From: Kitasatospora mediocidica KCTC 9733
GTDB taxonomy: Bacteria; Actinomycetota; Actinomycetes; Streptomycetales; Streptomycetaceae
Direction of reading: 5' to 3'
Assembly: GCF_000744225.1 (NCBI RefSeq)
Contig: NZ_JQLN01000005.1
Span: forward strand, 1,364,001 to 1,428,000
Length of the DNA stretch: 64,000 nucleotides
This document shows, piece after piece, positions 34,915-42,747 of the stretch. Both the position numbers and the translations under genes were made by a program. Under the pieces are notes generated by a model. The model saw only the letters and a list, made by a program, of their open reading frames with translations. It was not told the origin of the DNA and made no database searches. The first letter of the stretch is position 1, and every line of letters begins with the position of its first letter.

Positions 34915-35637
34915 TCAGCCGGCCCGCAGCTCCGGCGGAGGCGTCCGGTGGGCGTCCATCGGGTCGACCCGGACCAGGCTGCCCCAGACCGCCATCCGGT
35001 AGCGCGAGGTGTACACCGGCGTACAGGTCGTCAGGGTGATGTAGCGCCCGGGCCCGCGGTAGGGCGAGCCCTCCGGGACCGGGGCGACGATGCCGGTGTC
35101 GTACTTGGAGGTCTGGTCGAGCGTGGCGTCCACCCGGTAGACGTACCAGTGGTCCTGGGTCTCCACCACCACCGCCGCGCCCTTGCCGACGTCGTCCAGG
35201 TCGTGGAACTTGGCGCCGTGGCCGTCCCGGTGCGCCGCGAGGGCGAAGTTGCCGGCGGCGTCCCAGGGCAGCGCCGAGGGGTAGGGCTCCTGGTAGACCC
35301 CCGCCACACCCTCGTTGAGGACATCCAGCCCGGTCCCCATCCGGATCAGCACCTGGTAGTCCCTGCCCATCGCCGGCACGTGCAGGAACCCCACGACGTC
35401 ACCGGTCCGGTACGCCCGAGCGGGTGACGCGGCGGCGGACGGCGCCGTCCAGGCCTGCCGCAGCCGGTCGCCGGCCTGCCCGGAACGGCCGTCGGCGACC
35501 AGGTCGGTCCACCAGAGCGAGTAGCCGACGAAGAGCGCCAGCACCACCCCCAGCGTGAGCAGCAGCTCCCCCACGGCGCCCAGCAGCGCCGCCCCACGGC
35601 CGCGCGTTCGCCCGGCTGCTGTCCGCTGCTGCCTCAC
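34915..35637 (-). CDS. Class E sortase
   Basis: GTG 35637 with GAGGCGGGA upstream gives 240 residues. An N-terminal membrane anchor (LLGAVGELLLTLGVVLALFV) is followed by a sortase domain. The catalytic His is in LAAHRDGHG, Cys in TLTTCTPVYTS (near residue 204) and Arg in SRYRMAVWG. Class E sortases anchor streptomycete surface proteins such as long chaplins via LAXTG motifs. It is one of two sortases in tandem here. Both have the TCTP context, and the two share about the same loop pattern, so this is probably a duplication. Confidence 0.9.
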   Translation of the reverse strand: MRQQRTAAGRTRGRGAALLGAVGELLLTLGVVLALFVGYSLWWTDLVADGRSGQAGDRLRQAWTAPSAAASPARAYRTGDVVGFLHVPAMGRDYQVLIRMGTGLDVLNEGVAGVYQEPYPSALPWDAAGNFALAAHRDGHGAKFHDLDDVGKGAAVVVETQDHWYVYRVDATLDQTSKYDTGIVAPVPEGSPYRGPGRYITLTTCTPVYTSRYRMAVWGSLVRVDPMDAHRTPPPELRAG

Positions 35638-35696
35638 GTGGTCCCGCCTCGCGCTGTGGCCGCGGGCCGCTCGGCGGGCCGTCCGCGTCCTAGGGC

Positions 35697-36734
35697 CTAG
35701 GAGGTGGTCAGCGCCGGAGGCTGCCCCTGGCTCCTCGGTTGTTCGGCAATCATCTTGCCAAAGACGATGAGCCGCCCCCTGGCGCTGAACTCGGGGGTAC
35801 AGGTGGTCATCGTGATGTAGCGGCCCGGCTGGGCGAACGGCGAGCCCTTCGGGATCGGCTGAAGCACCGCCACATTGGTCGGCGAGGTCTCCGGGATGCC
35901 GCCCTCCACCTCGTAGGTGTAGAAGGATGTGGCGGTCTCCACCACGATCTTGTCGCCCGGGCCGAGCTCGGCCAGTCGGCGGAACGGCTGCCCGTGCGTG
36001 GTCCGGTGGGCGGCGACGGCGAAGTTGCCGCTGGCGTCGGCCGGCATCGCGGTGCCGGTGTAGTGGCCGACCAGGCCCTTGTTGAGGACCTTCTCGGTGT
36101 CGGTGCCCTCGGCGATCGGGTACTGCAGGCCGAGCTTGGGGACGAAGAGGATCGCGAAGCCCTGCCCCGGGGCGAAGACCCCCGGGTCCTTGGGCGCGGG
36201 GGCGCCGGGCGCCGGCGTGGCCGGAGTGGCCCACTGCTGCTCCAGCTTGTTGCGCGCGCTGTTGGCGGAGGCGTCCGCCTGCACGTTGGTCCACCACAGC
36301 TGGTACGAGACGAAGAGCAGCATCACCAGGCCGAGCGTGATGCAGAGTTCGCCGACCATCCGGGCCGCGATGACGCCCTTGGACTCCTTGGGCCGGGCCA
36401 CCGTCGAACGGCGCCCCACGGCCCGCCTGCGGCCGTTTCCGGAGCGCACCGAGATCCGGCCCTGGGCCCGGCGCCGGTCGGCCCGGCCGTCCGGGGAGGA
36501 GACGGGCTCGGTCGGGTCCGCGTCCACGGATATCGTCCGCAGCTGCAGGGTCTGGTCGGCCAGCCACGGGTACTCGCCCTGCTGCTGGCCCGGGCCGGGC
36601 CGGTAGAACTCCTGGGGTTCGATCACCGGGAGCTGGGCAGTCTCGTACACGCCCCAGCCGTCCGGCTCCGGGTCTGTGTACGGCGGCTGTCCGTACCCCG
36701 TGTCCCGGCGCCCCTCCGGACGCACCGCCGTCAC
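35697..36734 (-). CDS. Class E sortase with long N-terminal cytoplasmic region
   Basis: The product has 345 residues. A ~120-residue disordered Pro/Gln/Arg head precedes the membrane anchor (MVGELCITLGLVMLLFVSY). The sortase domain has VAAHRTTHG (His), TMTTCTPEFSARGRL (Cys near 311 and Arg). It resembles its downstream neighbour, 59 bp away, but adds the long head. Substrates are probably LAXTG-type surface proteins; none is encoded beside it. The start GTG lies 4 bp from the stop of the amidotransferase gene. Confidence 0.9.
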   Translation of the reverse strand: MTAVRPEGRRDTGYGQPPYTDPEPDGWGVYETAQLPVIEPQEFYRPGPGQQQGEYPWLADQTLQLRTISVDADPTEPVSSPDGRADRRRAQGRISVRSGNGRRRAVGRRSTVARPKESKGVIAARMVGELCITLGLVMLLFVSYQLWWTNVQADASANSARNKLEQQWATPATPAPGAPAPKDPGVFAPGQGFAILFVPKLGLQYPIAEGTDTEKVLNKGLVGHYTGTAMPADASGNFAVAAHRTTHGQPFRRLAELGPGDKIVVETATSFYTYEVEGGIPETSPTNVAVLQPIPKGSPFAQPGRYITMTTCTPEFSARGRLIVFGKMIAEQPRSQGQPPALTTS

Positions 36735-36738
36735 GGTC

Positions 36739-37401
36739 TCAGCCCCGGCCGATCACCGGGGCGAGGCCGGCCGAGCGGCCGACCGCCTCCGGGTCGCCGC
36801 ACTGCCCCAGCCAGTTGGCCAGCATCCGGTGCCCTCCTTCGGTGAGTACCGACTCGGGGTGGAACTGCACGCCCTCGACCGGCAGTTCGCGGTGCCGCAG
36901 ACCCATGATCACCCCGCTCTCGGTGCGTGCGGTGACCACCAACTCCGGCGGCACGGTGGCCGGTTCGACCGCCAGCGAGTGGTAGCGGGTGGCCGTCATG
37001 GGCGAGGGCAGCCCGGCGAAGACGCCGCCGTCCTCGTGCGTGACCAGCGAGGTCTTGCCGTGCAGCAGTTCGGGCGCCCGGTCGACCACCGCGCCGTAGG
37101 CGACCGCGATCGACTGCAGGCCCAGGCAGACGCCGAACAGCGGCAGCCCGGTGTCCGCGCAGTGGCGCACCATGTCGATGCAGACACCGGCCTCCTCGGG
37201 CGCGCCCGGGCCGGGGGAGAGCAGCACGCCGTCGAAGCCGCGGTCACCGTCGCGGTGCACCGCCTCCTCGACCGTCACCGCGTCGTTGCGGACCACTTCA
37301 CAGGTCGCGCCGAGCTGGTACAGGTACTGGACCAGGTTGAAGACGAAGCTGTCGTAGTTGTCGACCACGAGGATCCGCGGGGCGGTGACAGGCGGGGTCA
37401 T
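36739..37401 (-). CDS. pabA: Aminodeoxychorismate/anthranilate synthase component II (glutamine amidotransferase)
   Basis: This is a 220-residue class I glutamine amidotransferase. The nucleophile Cys is in FGVCLGLQ, the catalytic His-Glu pair in VQFHPES and the oxyanion-loop PGPGAPEEAG. It delivers ammonia from glutamine to chorismate for folate (PabA) or tryptophan (TrpG). The equivalent gene beside crgA and pknB in mycobacteria is usually called trpG or pabA; the synthase component I is not in the window. It is near crgA by actinobacterial synteny. Confidence 0.88.
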   Translation of the reverse strand: MTPPVTAPRILVVDNYDSFVFNLVQYLYQLGATCEVVRNDAVTVEEAVHRDGDRGFDGVLLSPGPGAPEEAGVCIDMVRHCADTGLPLFGVCLGLQSIAVAYGAVVDRAPELLHGKTSLVTHEDGGVFAGLPSPMTATRYHSLAVEPATVPPELVVTARTESGVIMGLRHRELPVEGVQFHPESVLTEGGHRMLANWLGQCGDPEAVGRSAGLAPVIGRG

Positions 37402-37461
37402 TCGCGCTAACTCCGGTGTGGTGCGGGGTACGGGGGATCAGAGCGGCCGGGCGGGCGGCGG

Positions 37462-37632
37462 TCAGCCGGCACCGCCGTTGTTGACTGTGACGTCGTTGAA
37501 GGGGAGCAGCGGTTCCGCCCAGGGGAAGACGTACTGGAAAAGCACGTAGACCGCGCCGAGCACCAACAGCAGCGAGATGACGGCCCGTACCAGGGCGTTG
37601 CCCGGAAGATGGCGCCAGATCCAGCCGTACAT
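37462..37632 (-). CDS. Small conserved membrane protein beside pabA
   Basis: The product has 56 residues from ATG 37632 with AGGGAG 4 nt upstream. One membrane helix (AVISLLLVLGAVYVLFQYV) is followed by a short tail ending NNGGAG. Such a gene occurs between the DUF881 gene and the amidotransferase in streptomycetes; its function is unknown. The longer open frame upstream to 37722 is non-coding in character. Confidence 0.7.
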   Translation of the reverse strand: MYGWIWRHLPGNALVRAVISLLLVLGAVYVLFQYVFPWAEPLLPFNDVTVNNGGAG

Positions 37633-37746
37633 GGTGCTCCCTAGGTGATGGGCAGTGGGAACCAGAGTAGACCTCCCACCTGTGCGCGTCGGCGGCTGCG
37701 GCCGATCTCCCGCGCAGGCCACGCACGCCGTGCTACCCGCGGGGCC

Positions 37747-38532
37747 CTACGGCTGCGCCGTGGCGACCTGGAGGTCTGTGGTGCCGGTGTAGCCGGGCAC
37801 GGCCAGTTCGGTGCTCTCCTGCACCTTCCAGCCCAGCCCGTACGCGTTGACGTACTGCAGGTAGTTGTGGATCGACGGGTCGCCCTCCACCGCCGCCTTC
37901 AGCTCGGCGGTCCGGCCGACCGCCCTGATCACGTACGGCGGTGAGTAGACCCGGCCCTGGAGCAGCAGCGTGTTGCCGACGCAACGCACCGCGCTGGTGG
38001 AGATCAGCCGCTGGTCCATCACCTGGATGCCCGCCGCGCCGCCGCGCCACAGCGCGTTGACCACGGCCTGGATGTCCTGCTGGTGGATCACCAGGTCGTT
38101 GACGCCCGGCTCGGGGACGCCCGGGACGCGGGCGGTGGCGTTGGGCGGCGCGTCGTTGAGGGTGACGGTCAGTCCGGGGCCCTGCAACGGGGTGAGGCCG
38201 GACTCCTGCTGGAGCGTGGCGAGCCGGCCGGCGTCGGCCGGGCTCTGGGCCTGCTGCCCGGCCAACTGGTCGGCGCGCTGCTGGAGGGCGGTGAGGTCGG
38301 ACTGGGCCTGCTGGTTCTGGTCGCTGCGCTGCTGTATGACGTCGCTCAGCCCCAGCAGCGAGTTGTCCGTGCGCAGGTCGATGCCGTTGGCGGCGTGCGC
38401 GCTGACGTAGAAGAGCACACCGGCCAGTGCGAAAACACCGCAGGTCAGGGCACGCCCGACAAATCGGACCGGTCGGCGGGGCGTCGGAGCCTGGACGTGG
38501 GGAATCTCTCCGGGAATCGAGGAATTCTGCAC
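37747..38532 (-). CDS. DUF881-family protein
   Basis: The 261-residue protein starts at GTG 38532 with AGGAG about 10 nt before it. A membrane anchor ([18 protein letters not shown]) is followed by a coiled coil with Gln-rich heptads ([20 protein letters not shown]) and the DUF881 fold ([53 protein letters not shown]). Function is unknown, and it is regularly found with crgA at the actinobacterial division locus. It is divergent from crgA. Confidence 0.85.
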   Translation of the reverse strand: MQNSSIPGEIPHVQAPTPRRPVRFVGRALTCGVFALAGVLFYVSAHAANGIDLRTDNSLLGLSDVIQQRSDQNQQAQSDLTALQQRADQLAGQQAQSPADAGRLATLQQESGLTPLQGPGLTVTLNDAPPNATARVPGVPEPGVNDLVIHQQDIQAVVNALWRGGAAGIQVMDQRLISTSAVRCVGNTLLLQGRVYSPPYVIRAVGRTAELKAAVEGDPSIHNYLQYVNAYGLGWKVQESTELAVPGYTGTTDLQVATAQP

Positions 38533-38684
38533 CGTACCCTTATCTCCTTCTGACCCGGCGAGCCACTACGCTAACGGACGCCGGTGGCATGTGCGGAGTA
38601 CCTCCCGTACGAACCCGGTCCCCACAGCCGCCCCGCCCCGCTGAGCCCTGCGCGGTCCACAGCGCATCGACAGGAGATCCCCTC

Positions 38685-38936
38685 GTGCCGAAGTCTCGAC
38701 TCCGCAAGAAGTCCGACTACACCCCGCCGGTCTCGGCGACCGCTGTCAAGATCAGCAGCGGGCGAAGCTGGGTGGCCCCGGCGATGCTCGCCCTGTTCCT
38801 GATCGGGCTGCTGTGGATCGTCACGTTCTACGTGACCGGCGGCACCTGGCCGGTGCACGCGTGGGGCAACTGGAACATCCTGGCCGGCTTCGGCTTCATC
38901 GCCGCCGGCTTCGGCCTCTCCACGCAGTGGAAGTAA
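38685..38936 (+). CDS. crgA: Cell division protein CrgA
   Basis: The product has 83 residues from GTG 38685 with AGGAG upstream. A basic cytoplasmic head ([14 protein letters not shown]) precedes two membrane helices ([20 protein letters not shown] and [16 protein letters not shown]), with YVTGG between. CrgA interacts with FtsZ and PBPs and, in streptomycetes, delays sporulation septation. It is alone on the plus strand, divergent from the DUF881 gene and followed by a gap with a DnaA-box cluster. Confidence 0.93.
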   Translation: MPKSRLRKKSDYTPPVSATAVKISSGRSWVAPAMLALFLIGLLWIVTFYVTGGTWPVHAWGNWNILAGFGFIAAGFGLSTQWK

Positions 38937-39278
38937 CGGCCGCCTGACGCCCGTCCACCCGTGCCGCTCCGCCCTCGGGCGAGGCGGCACGTCGTGCTGT
39001 CCGGCGCCTTTCGGCGACAGCCGACGCCGCTTCTGCGATGTGCTTATCCACACAGTTATCCACAGTGGGGAAAAGTACCCCCAGTCTGTGGATAACTTTT
39101 CCGGCCCGGTGCATACCACGCCCGGAGCAGTGCTTCGTCCACCACCGTCCGAGACGTCGAAGCAGCAGGCAGACGCGCGTAGACCGGCTCTCGGCGCGGG
39201 AGTTGGCGGCCGGCCTGTGCAGCGGCCCCCAACCACTGTGGACAACCCCGCCCACCCAGCACGCGCCGGCCGCCCGAG
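38937..39278. other. crgA-rhomboid intergenic region with four DnaA boxes
   Basis: This 342-bp gap separates convergent genes, so no gene promoter is expected, yet it contains two TTATCCACA sites, one TGTGGATAA and one TGTGGACAA. All are full or near-full DnaA consensus. It lies about 15 kb from oriC. See the separate site entry. Confidence 0.7.
39044..39245. promoter_or_regulatory. DnaA-box cluster outside oriC
   Basis: TTATCCACA at 39044-39052 and 39056-39064 (12 bp start to start), TGTGGATAA at 39087-39095, and TGTGGACAA at 39237-39245. The first two are direct repeats; the last two are inverted to them. Convergent flanking genes make a promoter role unlikely. It could titrate DnaA or reload DnaA-ATP, by analogy with datA and DARS in E. 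coli and DnaA-box clusters known in S. coelicolor. Confidence 0.65.
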
Positions 39279-40238
39279 TCAACTCAGGCGCGCCGTCTCC
39301 ACCAGCACCATCCCCAGGACGACGGCCAGCATCAGCACCACCGTCCCCGCCTGCACGAGGTTCCGGTTCGCCCGCGGCGCGTGCATCATCCCGATCCCGG
39401 TCAGCGCACCGGCCACCAGCCCGCCCACATGCGCGCGCCAGTCGATCCCGGGCACCGAGAAGGTGATCACCAGGTTGAAGACGATCAGCGCGACCACCGG
39501 ACCCAGCGGCTGCCGGGCGGCCCGGTACAGCACCACCGTGGCGCCGAACAGCCCGAAGATCGCCCCGGAGGCGCCCAGCGAGGCCACCGCGTCGCCGGCC
39601 ACCAGGTAGACCAGTGCGCTGCCGGCCAGGCCGGAGACCAGGTACAGCGCCAGATAGCGCACCCGGCCGAGCACCCGCTCGACGGTGGGGCCCATCCACC
39701 ACAACGCCAGCATGTTGGAGGCGATGTGCCAGGGCTGGACGTGCAGGAAGGTCGCGGTCAGCAGCCGGTACCACTGGTCGGGACCGGCGGCCACGCCGTA
39801 GCGGTAGCCGTACTGCTTGACGCTGAACAGCAGGAAGTCCTGTTGCAGCGGCTTGTAGAGGTAGGCAGCCAGTACGAAGACCACCACGTTGATCCCGATC
39901 AGGATCTTGGTGACCAGCGCGCCGTCCTGGACCGGCCGGCCGCCGAAGCGCGTGGTCGCGCTGCGCACCTGCGCCGCACCGCCGCTGACGCACTCCGGGC
40001 AGTGGAAGCCGACCGAGGCGTTCACCATGCACTGCGGGCAGATCGGCCGGCCGCAGCGCGAGCAGCCGATCCCGGTCTCCCGCTCGGGGTGCCGGTAGCA
40101 GCCCGGCAGCGCGTGCGCGGGCTGCGCGGACCCGGGCTGCTGCGCCGAGCCGGGCGCACCCGCAGCCGGCGGCTCGGCCGCTGCGACATCGGGCTGCGGC
40201 TTGCTCGGATCGGGCCGACCGGGCTCGTCCTGGACCAT
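39279..40238 (-). CDS. Rhomboid-family intramembrane serine protease with N-terminal zinc ribbon
   Basis: ATG 40238 has AGGAG upstream and gives 319 residues. A Pro/Ala head is followed by a Cys/His-rich B-box-like zinc site (GCYRHPERETGIGCSRCGRP, CPQCMVN, FHCPECV), then six or seven membrane helices. The catalytic Ser is in GASGAIFG and the His in RAHVGGLVAG. It cleaves membrane proteins within the bilayer; substrates are unknown. The zinc site probably aids protein contact. This gene is common near the actinobacterial origin. Confidence 0.9.
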   Translation of the reverse strand: MVQDEPGRPDPSKPQPDVAAAEPPAAGAPGSAQQPGSAQPAHALPGCYRHPERETGIGCSRCGRPICPQCMVNASVGFHCPECVSGGAAQVRSATTRFGGRPVQDGALVTKILIGINVVVFVLAAYLYKPLQQDFLLFSVKQYGYRYGVAAGPDQWYRLLTATFLHVQPWHIASNMLALWWMGPTVERVLGRVRYLALYLVSGLAGSALVYLVAGDAVASLGASGAIFGLFGATVVLYRAARQPLGPVVALIVFNLVITFSVPGIDWRAHVGGLVAGALTGIGMMHAPRANRNLVQAGTVVLMLAVVLGMVLVETARLS

Positions 40239-40369
40239 CCGGGCACTCCTCCTCATGACGGATCCCGGTGACGCCTCCGCCGTACGGAGTACCACCGGGA
40301 CCGCCAAGGCTACTGCCGGGCGTCAAGGCCCGGCTGCTGTTCAGGCCTCCCTGCGGGAAGCCGCACCGG

Positions 40370-40894
40370 TCAGCGGCGGCTGATCTCCACCGACTCGACG
40401 ACCACGTCCTCGACCGGACGGTCGCCCGGCCGGGTCTCCAGGCCCGCGATCTGGTCCACGACCTTGCGGCTCTCGGCGTCGGCGACCTCGCCGAAGATCG
40501 TGTGCTTGTTGGTCAGCCAGGCGGTCGGAGCCACCGTGACGAAGAACTGCGAGCCGTTGGTGCCCGGGCCGGAGTTGGCCATCGCCAGCAGGTACGGCTT
40601 GGTGAAGGCCAGGTCGGGGTGGAACTCGTCCGCGAACTTGTAGCCCGGGCCGCCGGTGCCGTTCCCCAGCGGGTCGCCGCCCTGGATCATGAAACCGCTG
40701 ATCACCCGGTGGAAGACCGTCCCGTCGTAGAGCCGGCCCGTGGACTTCTCCCCGGAGTTCGGGTCGACCCACTCCCGGCTGCCCTCGGCCAGCTCGACGA
40801 AGTTCCGCACTGTCTTCGGCGCATGGTTGGGCAGGAGCTCGATGACGATGTCGCCGTGGTTCGTCTTGAGGGTCGCGAACAGTTTCTCGGCCAC
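40370..40894 (-). CDS. ppiA: Cyclophilin-type peptidyl-prolyl cis-trans isomerase
   Basis: The protein has 174 residues with the cyclophilin core: FHRVISGFMIQGGDPLGNG, GPGTNGSQFFVT (the catalytic Phe region) and LTNKHTIFGEV. There is no signal peptide, so it is cytoplasmic; it speeds prolyl isomerisation in protein folding. GTG 40894 has AGAGG 8 nt upstream. Its place close to the rhomboid gene and tRNA-Ala/Ile, near gyrA, is the typical actinobacterial order. Confidence 0.93.
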   Translation of the reverse strand: MAEKLFATLKTNHGDIVIELLPNHAPKTVRNFVELAEGSREWVDPNSGEKSTGRLYDGTVFHRVISGFMIQGGDPLGNGTGGPGYKFADEFHPDLAFTKPYLLAMANSGPGTNGSQFFVTVAPTAWLTNKHTIFGEVADAESRKVVDQIAGLETRPGDRPVEDVVVESVEISRR

Positions 40895-41073
40895 GGGAGG
40901 TACCTCTCTGTCTACGTCACTGACCCCGGAATCCTCCCACGCACCCCTCGCCCGACATGCGAATCACCGTCCGCAGACGGCCCAGCCTGTGATGCAAGGG
41001 GACAAATCAGGATGCATGATCTTCAATCAGGTGGATAGGTGCATAGAGACGCCACCCCCAGGAGGAGGATCTC

Positions 41074-41919
41074 GTGACCCGCTTGGACACAGCCCGCGAG
41101 AACGCAGGCAAGACCCTGGAGACCTTGGCGCCCTACGCCGCAGGGGCCAAGGACACCGCCGCGCACTACGCGGACGAGGCCCGCCAGCGGCTCGGTCCGG
41201 CGCTGGACGCGCTCGGGCCCCGGTTCGAGGCCGCCACCGGCCAGGCCAAGGCCGGCAGCCTGCAGGCCGCCCACACGGCCCGGGTCGGCTACGTGAAGCA
41301 CGTCGCCCCGCACGTCGAGCACGCCTTCGCCTCGCTGCCCCCGAAGGCCCAGGAGAGCACCCTGCGGGCCGTCCACCGCGCCCAGGAGGCCGCGCTGGCC
41401 GCCAAGCACTCGGCGGACCGGGCCGGCGCCCACGCCAGGACGAGCACCCTGCCCAGAATCAGCAGCGCGCTGGACGACGCCCGCGCGGCCACCGTGCCGC
41501 TGGTCCAGGAGGCCCAGCTGCGCGGCAACGCCGCACTCACCGCCCTGCACGGCAACGTGAGCGCCGAGGAGATCAACCGGCTGGCCGCGAAGAACGCCAA
41601 GAAGGCCCACCGCAACGGCCTCGCCACCGGGCTGGCCATCGCCGGCACCGTGGCGGTCGGCAGCGGCGTGCTGATCTGGCAGTGGTGGCGCAAGCAGAGC
41701 GAGCCGGAGTGGCTGGTCGAGCCGCCCGCCGTGCAGGGCCCGCCGAACACCGTGCACCCGGCCAGCAGCGACCTGGGTGCCTCCGCCACCGGCGCCGGCA
41801 CCGCCCCGCTGAACGGCTCGGCCCCCGAGCCCCCGGCCCCCGGCCCCACACCGGGCCCGCACACCGCCGGCACCCCCGAGGACCACCCCAAGCCGCACGA
41901 CCCGCGCAAGCCGCACTGA
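41074..41919 (+). CDS. DUF5324-family protein
   Basis: The product has 281 residues from GTG 41074 with AGGAGGA 5 nt upstream. It is an Ala-rich, amphipathic-helical protein (TRLDTARENAGKTLETLAPY, KDTAAHYADEARQ) with one membrane helix (LATGLAIAGTVAVGSGVLIW, ~190-210) and a Pro-rich tail (~220-281). The family is streptomycete-type and of unknown function; tail and helix suggest a membrane-anchored scaffold. A terminator follows at 41935. Confidence 0.78.
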   Translation: MTRLDTARENAGKTLETLAPYAAGAKDTAAHYADEARQRLGPALDALGPRFEAATGQAKAGSLQAAHTARVGYVKHVAPHVEHAFASLPPKAQESTLRAVHRAQEAALAAKHSADRAGAHARTSTLPRISSALDDARAATVPLVQEAQLRGNAALTALHGNVSAEEINRLAAKNAKKAHRNGLATGLAIAGTVAVGSGVLIWQWWRKQSEPEWLVEPPAVQGPPNTVHPASSDLGASATGAGTAPLNGSAPEPPAPGPTPGPHTAGTPEDHPKPHDPRKPH

Positions 41920-41934
41920 CGGCCCGCCAGACGC

Positions 41935-41968
41935 CGAAGGCCGACCCGGATCACCGGGTCGGCCTTCG
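41935..41968. terminator. Bidirectional terminator between DUF5324 and tRNA-Ala
   Basis: A 15-bp perfect stem (CGAAGGCCGACCCGG and its complement, 4-nt loop) lies 15 bp after the DUF5324 stop and just after tRNA-Ala on the other strand. Confidence 0.85.
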
Positions 41969-41982
41969 TGCTGTGGAACCTG

Positions 41983-42055
41983 TGGAGCTTAGGAGACTCG
42001 AACTCCTGACATCTGCCTTGCAAAGGCAGCGCTCTACCAACTGAGCTAAAGCCCC
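41983..42055 (-). tRNA. tRNA-Ala (TGC anticodon)
   Basis: This 73-nt tRNA has acceptor stem GGGGCUU/AAGCUCC with discriminator A. The anticodon loop TTTGCAA is closed by CTGCC/GGCAG, giving anticodon TGC, and the T-loop is TTCGAGT. No CCA is encoded. Confidence 0.95.
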
Positions 42056-42191
42056 TCGACGGCCCGGCTGGCGCCGTCAGGCAACAGCGTACCGGGTCCT
42101 GCGGAGAATCTTCAGCAGGTATCCCGGCAGCACTGCGGGGAGGGCGGACCGAGAGGCCCGAAGGGGCCCCCCGCCGTCCGCATCCGAATTC

Positions 42192-42320
42192 TCAGCGACC
42201 GGCCGGGATCGGGTCGGTGGCCTCGGTCCACAGGTCCTGCTCGGCACGGTCGGCCTGGACCTGACGGTAGACAAAGAAGCCGCCGAGGGCGACCAGGGCG
42301 ACCAGGAGGAGCTTCTTCAC
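42192..42320 (-). CDS. DLW-39 family small protein
   Basis: The product has 42 residues from GTG 42320 with a GAGG 8 nt upstream. One membrane helix (KKLLLVALVALGGFFVYRQV) precedes the family signature DLWTEATDP that names the group. It sits between the two tRNA genes near gyrA, as in other actinobacteria. Function unknown. Confidence 0.83.
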   Translation of the reverse strand: MKKLLLVALVALGGFFVYRQVQADRAEQDLWTEATDPIPAGR

Positions 42321-42612
42321 CGCGGGACCTCGTCCTTCTAGCAAATGGGCGGGCTCGGCAGGAGGATCCCGGCCGACCGGCCAGGACTGCGAGTCCTCGG
42401 ATGTACAAGTACGAACCGGCGGTCGAATGGACGAACCACCATGCGGCCGATGATACACACCCGTGTCCTGTTCGAGACCGGCCAGCAGTGCCCCAACCGG
42501 CTGACCCTGACGACGGATTGACGCCGCGCCTCCCGGTCGGCCCAAACCGGCCGCCGCCCGGCCACCGCGCGGCCCCGAACCTGCGGCACCGAACCCTTGG
42601 CGCCGCAACACA

Positions 42613-42650
42613 GAACGGCCCCCATACTCGCGTGAGTATGGGGGCCGTTC
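42613..42650 (-). terminator. Terminator after tRNA-Ile
   Basis: A perfect 17-bp inverted repeat (GAACGGCCCCCATACTC and its complement, 4-nt loop) lies 8 bp downstream of the tRNA 3' end on the minus strand. Confidence 0.85.
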
Positions 42651-42657
42651 TCGCAGG

Positions 42658-42731
42658 TGGGCCTAACAGGACTTGAACCTGTGGCCTCTTCCTTATCAGG
42701 GAAGCGCTCTAACCGTCTGAGCTATAGGCCC
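42658..42731 (-). tRNA. tRNA-Ile (GAT anticodon)
   Basis: This 74-nt tRNA has acceptor stem GGGCCUA/UAGGCCC with discriminator A. The anticodon loop CTGATAA is closed by CTTCC/GGAAG, giving GAT, and the T-loop is TTCAAGT. CCA is not encoded in full. The Ile-Ala pair near gyrA is the typical actinobacterial arrangement. Confidence 0.95.
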
Positions 42732-42747
42732 TTGCCGCACTCAAAGA

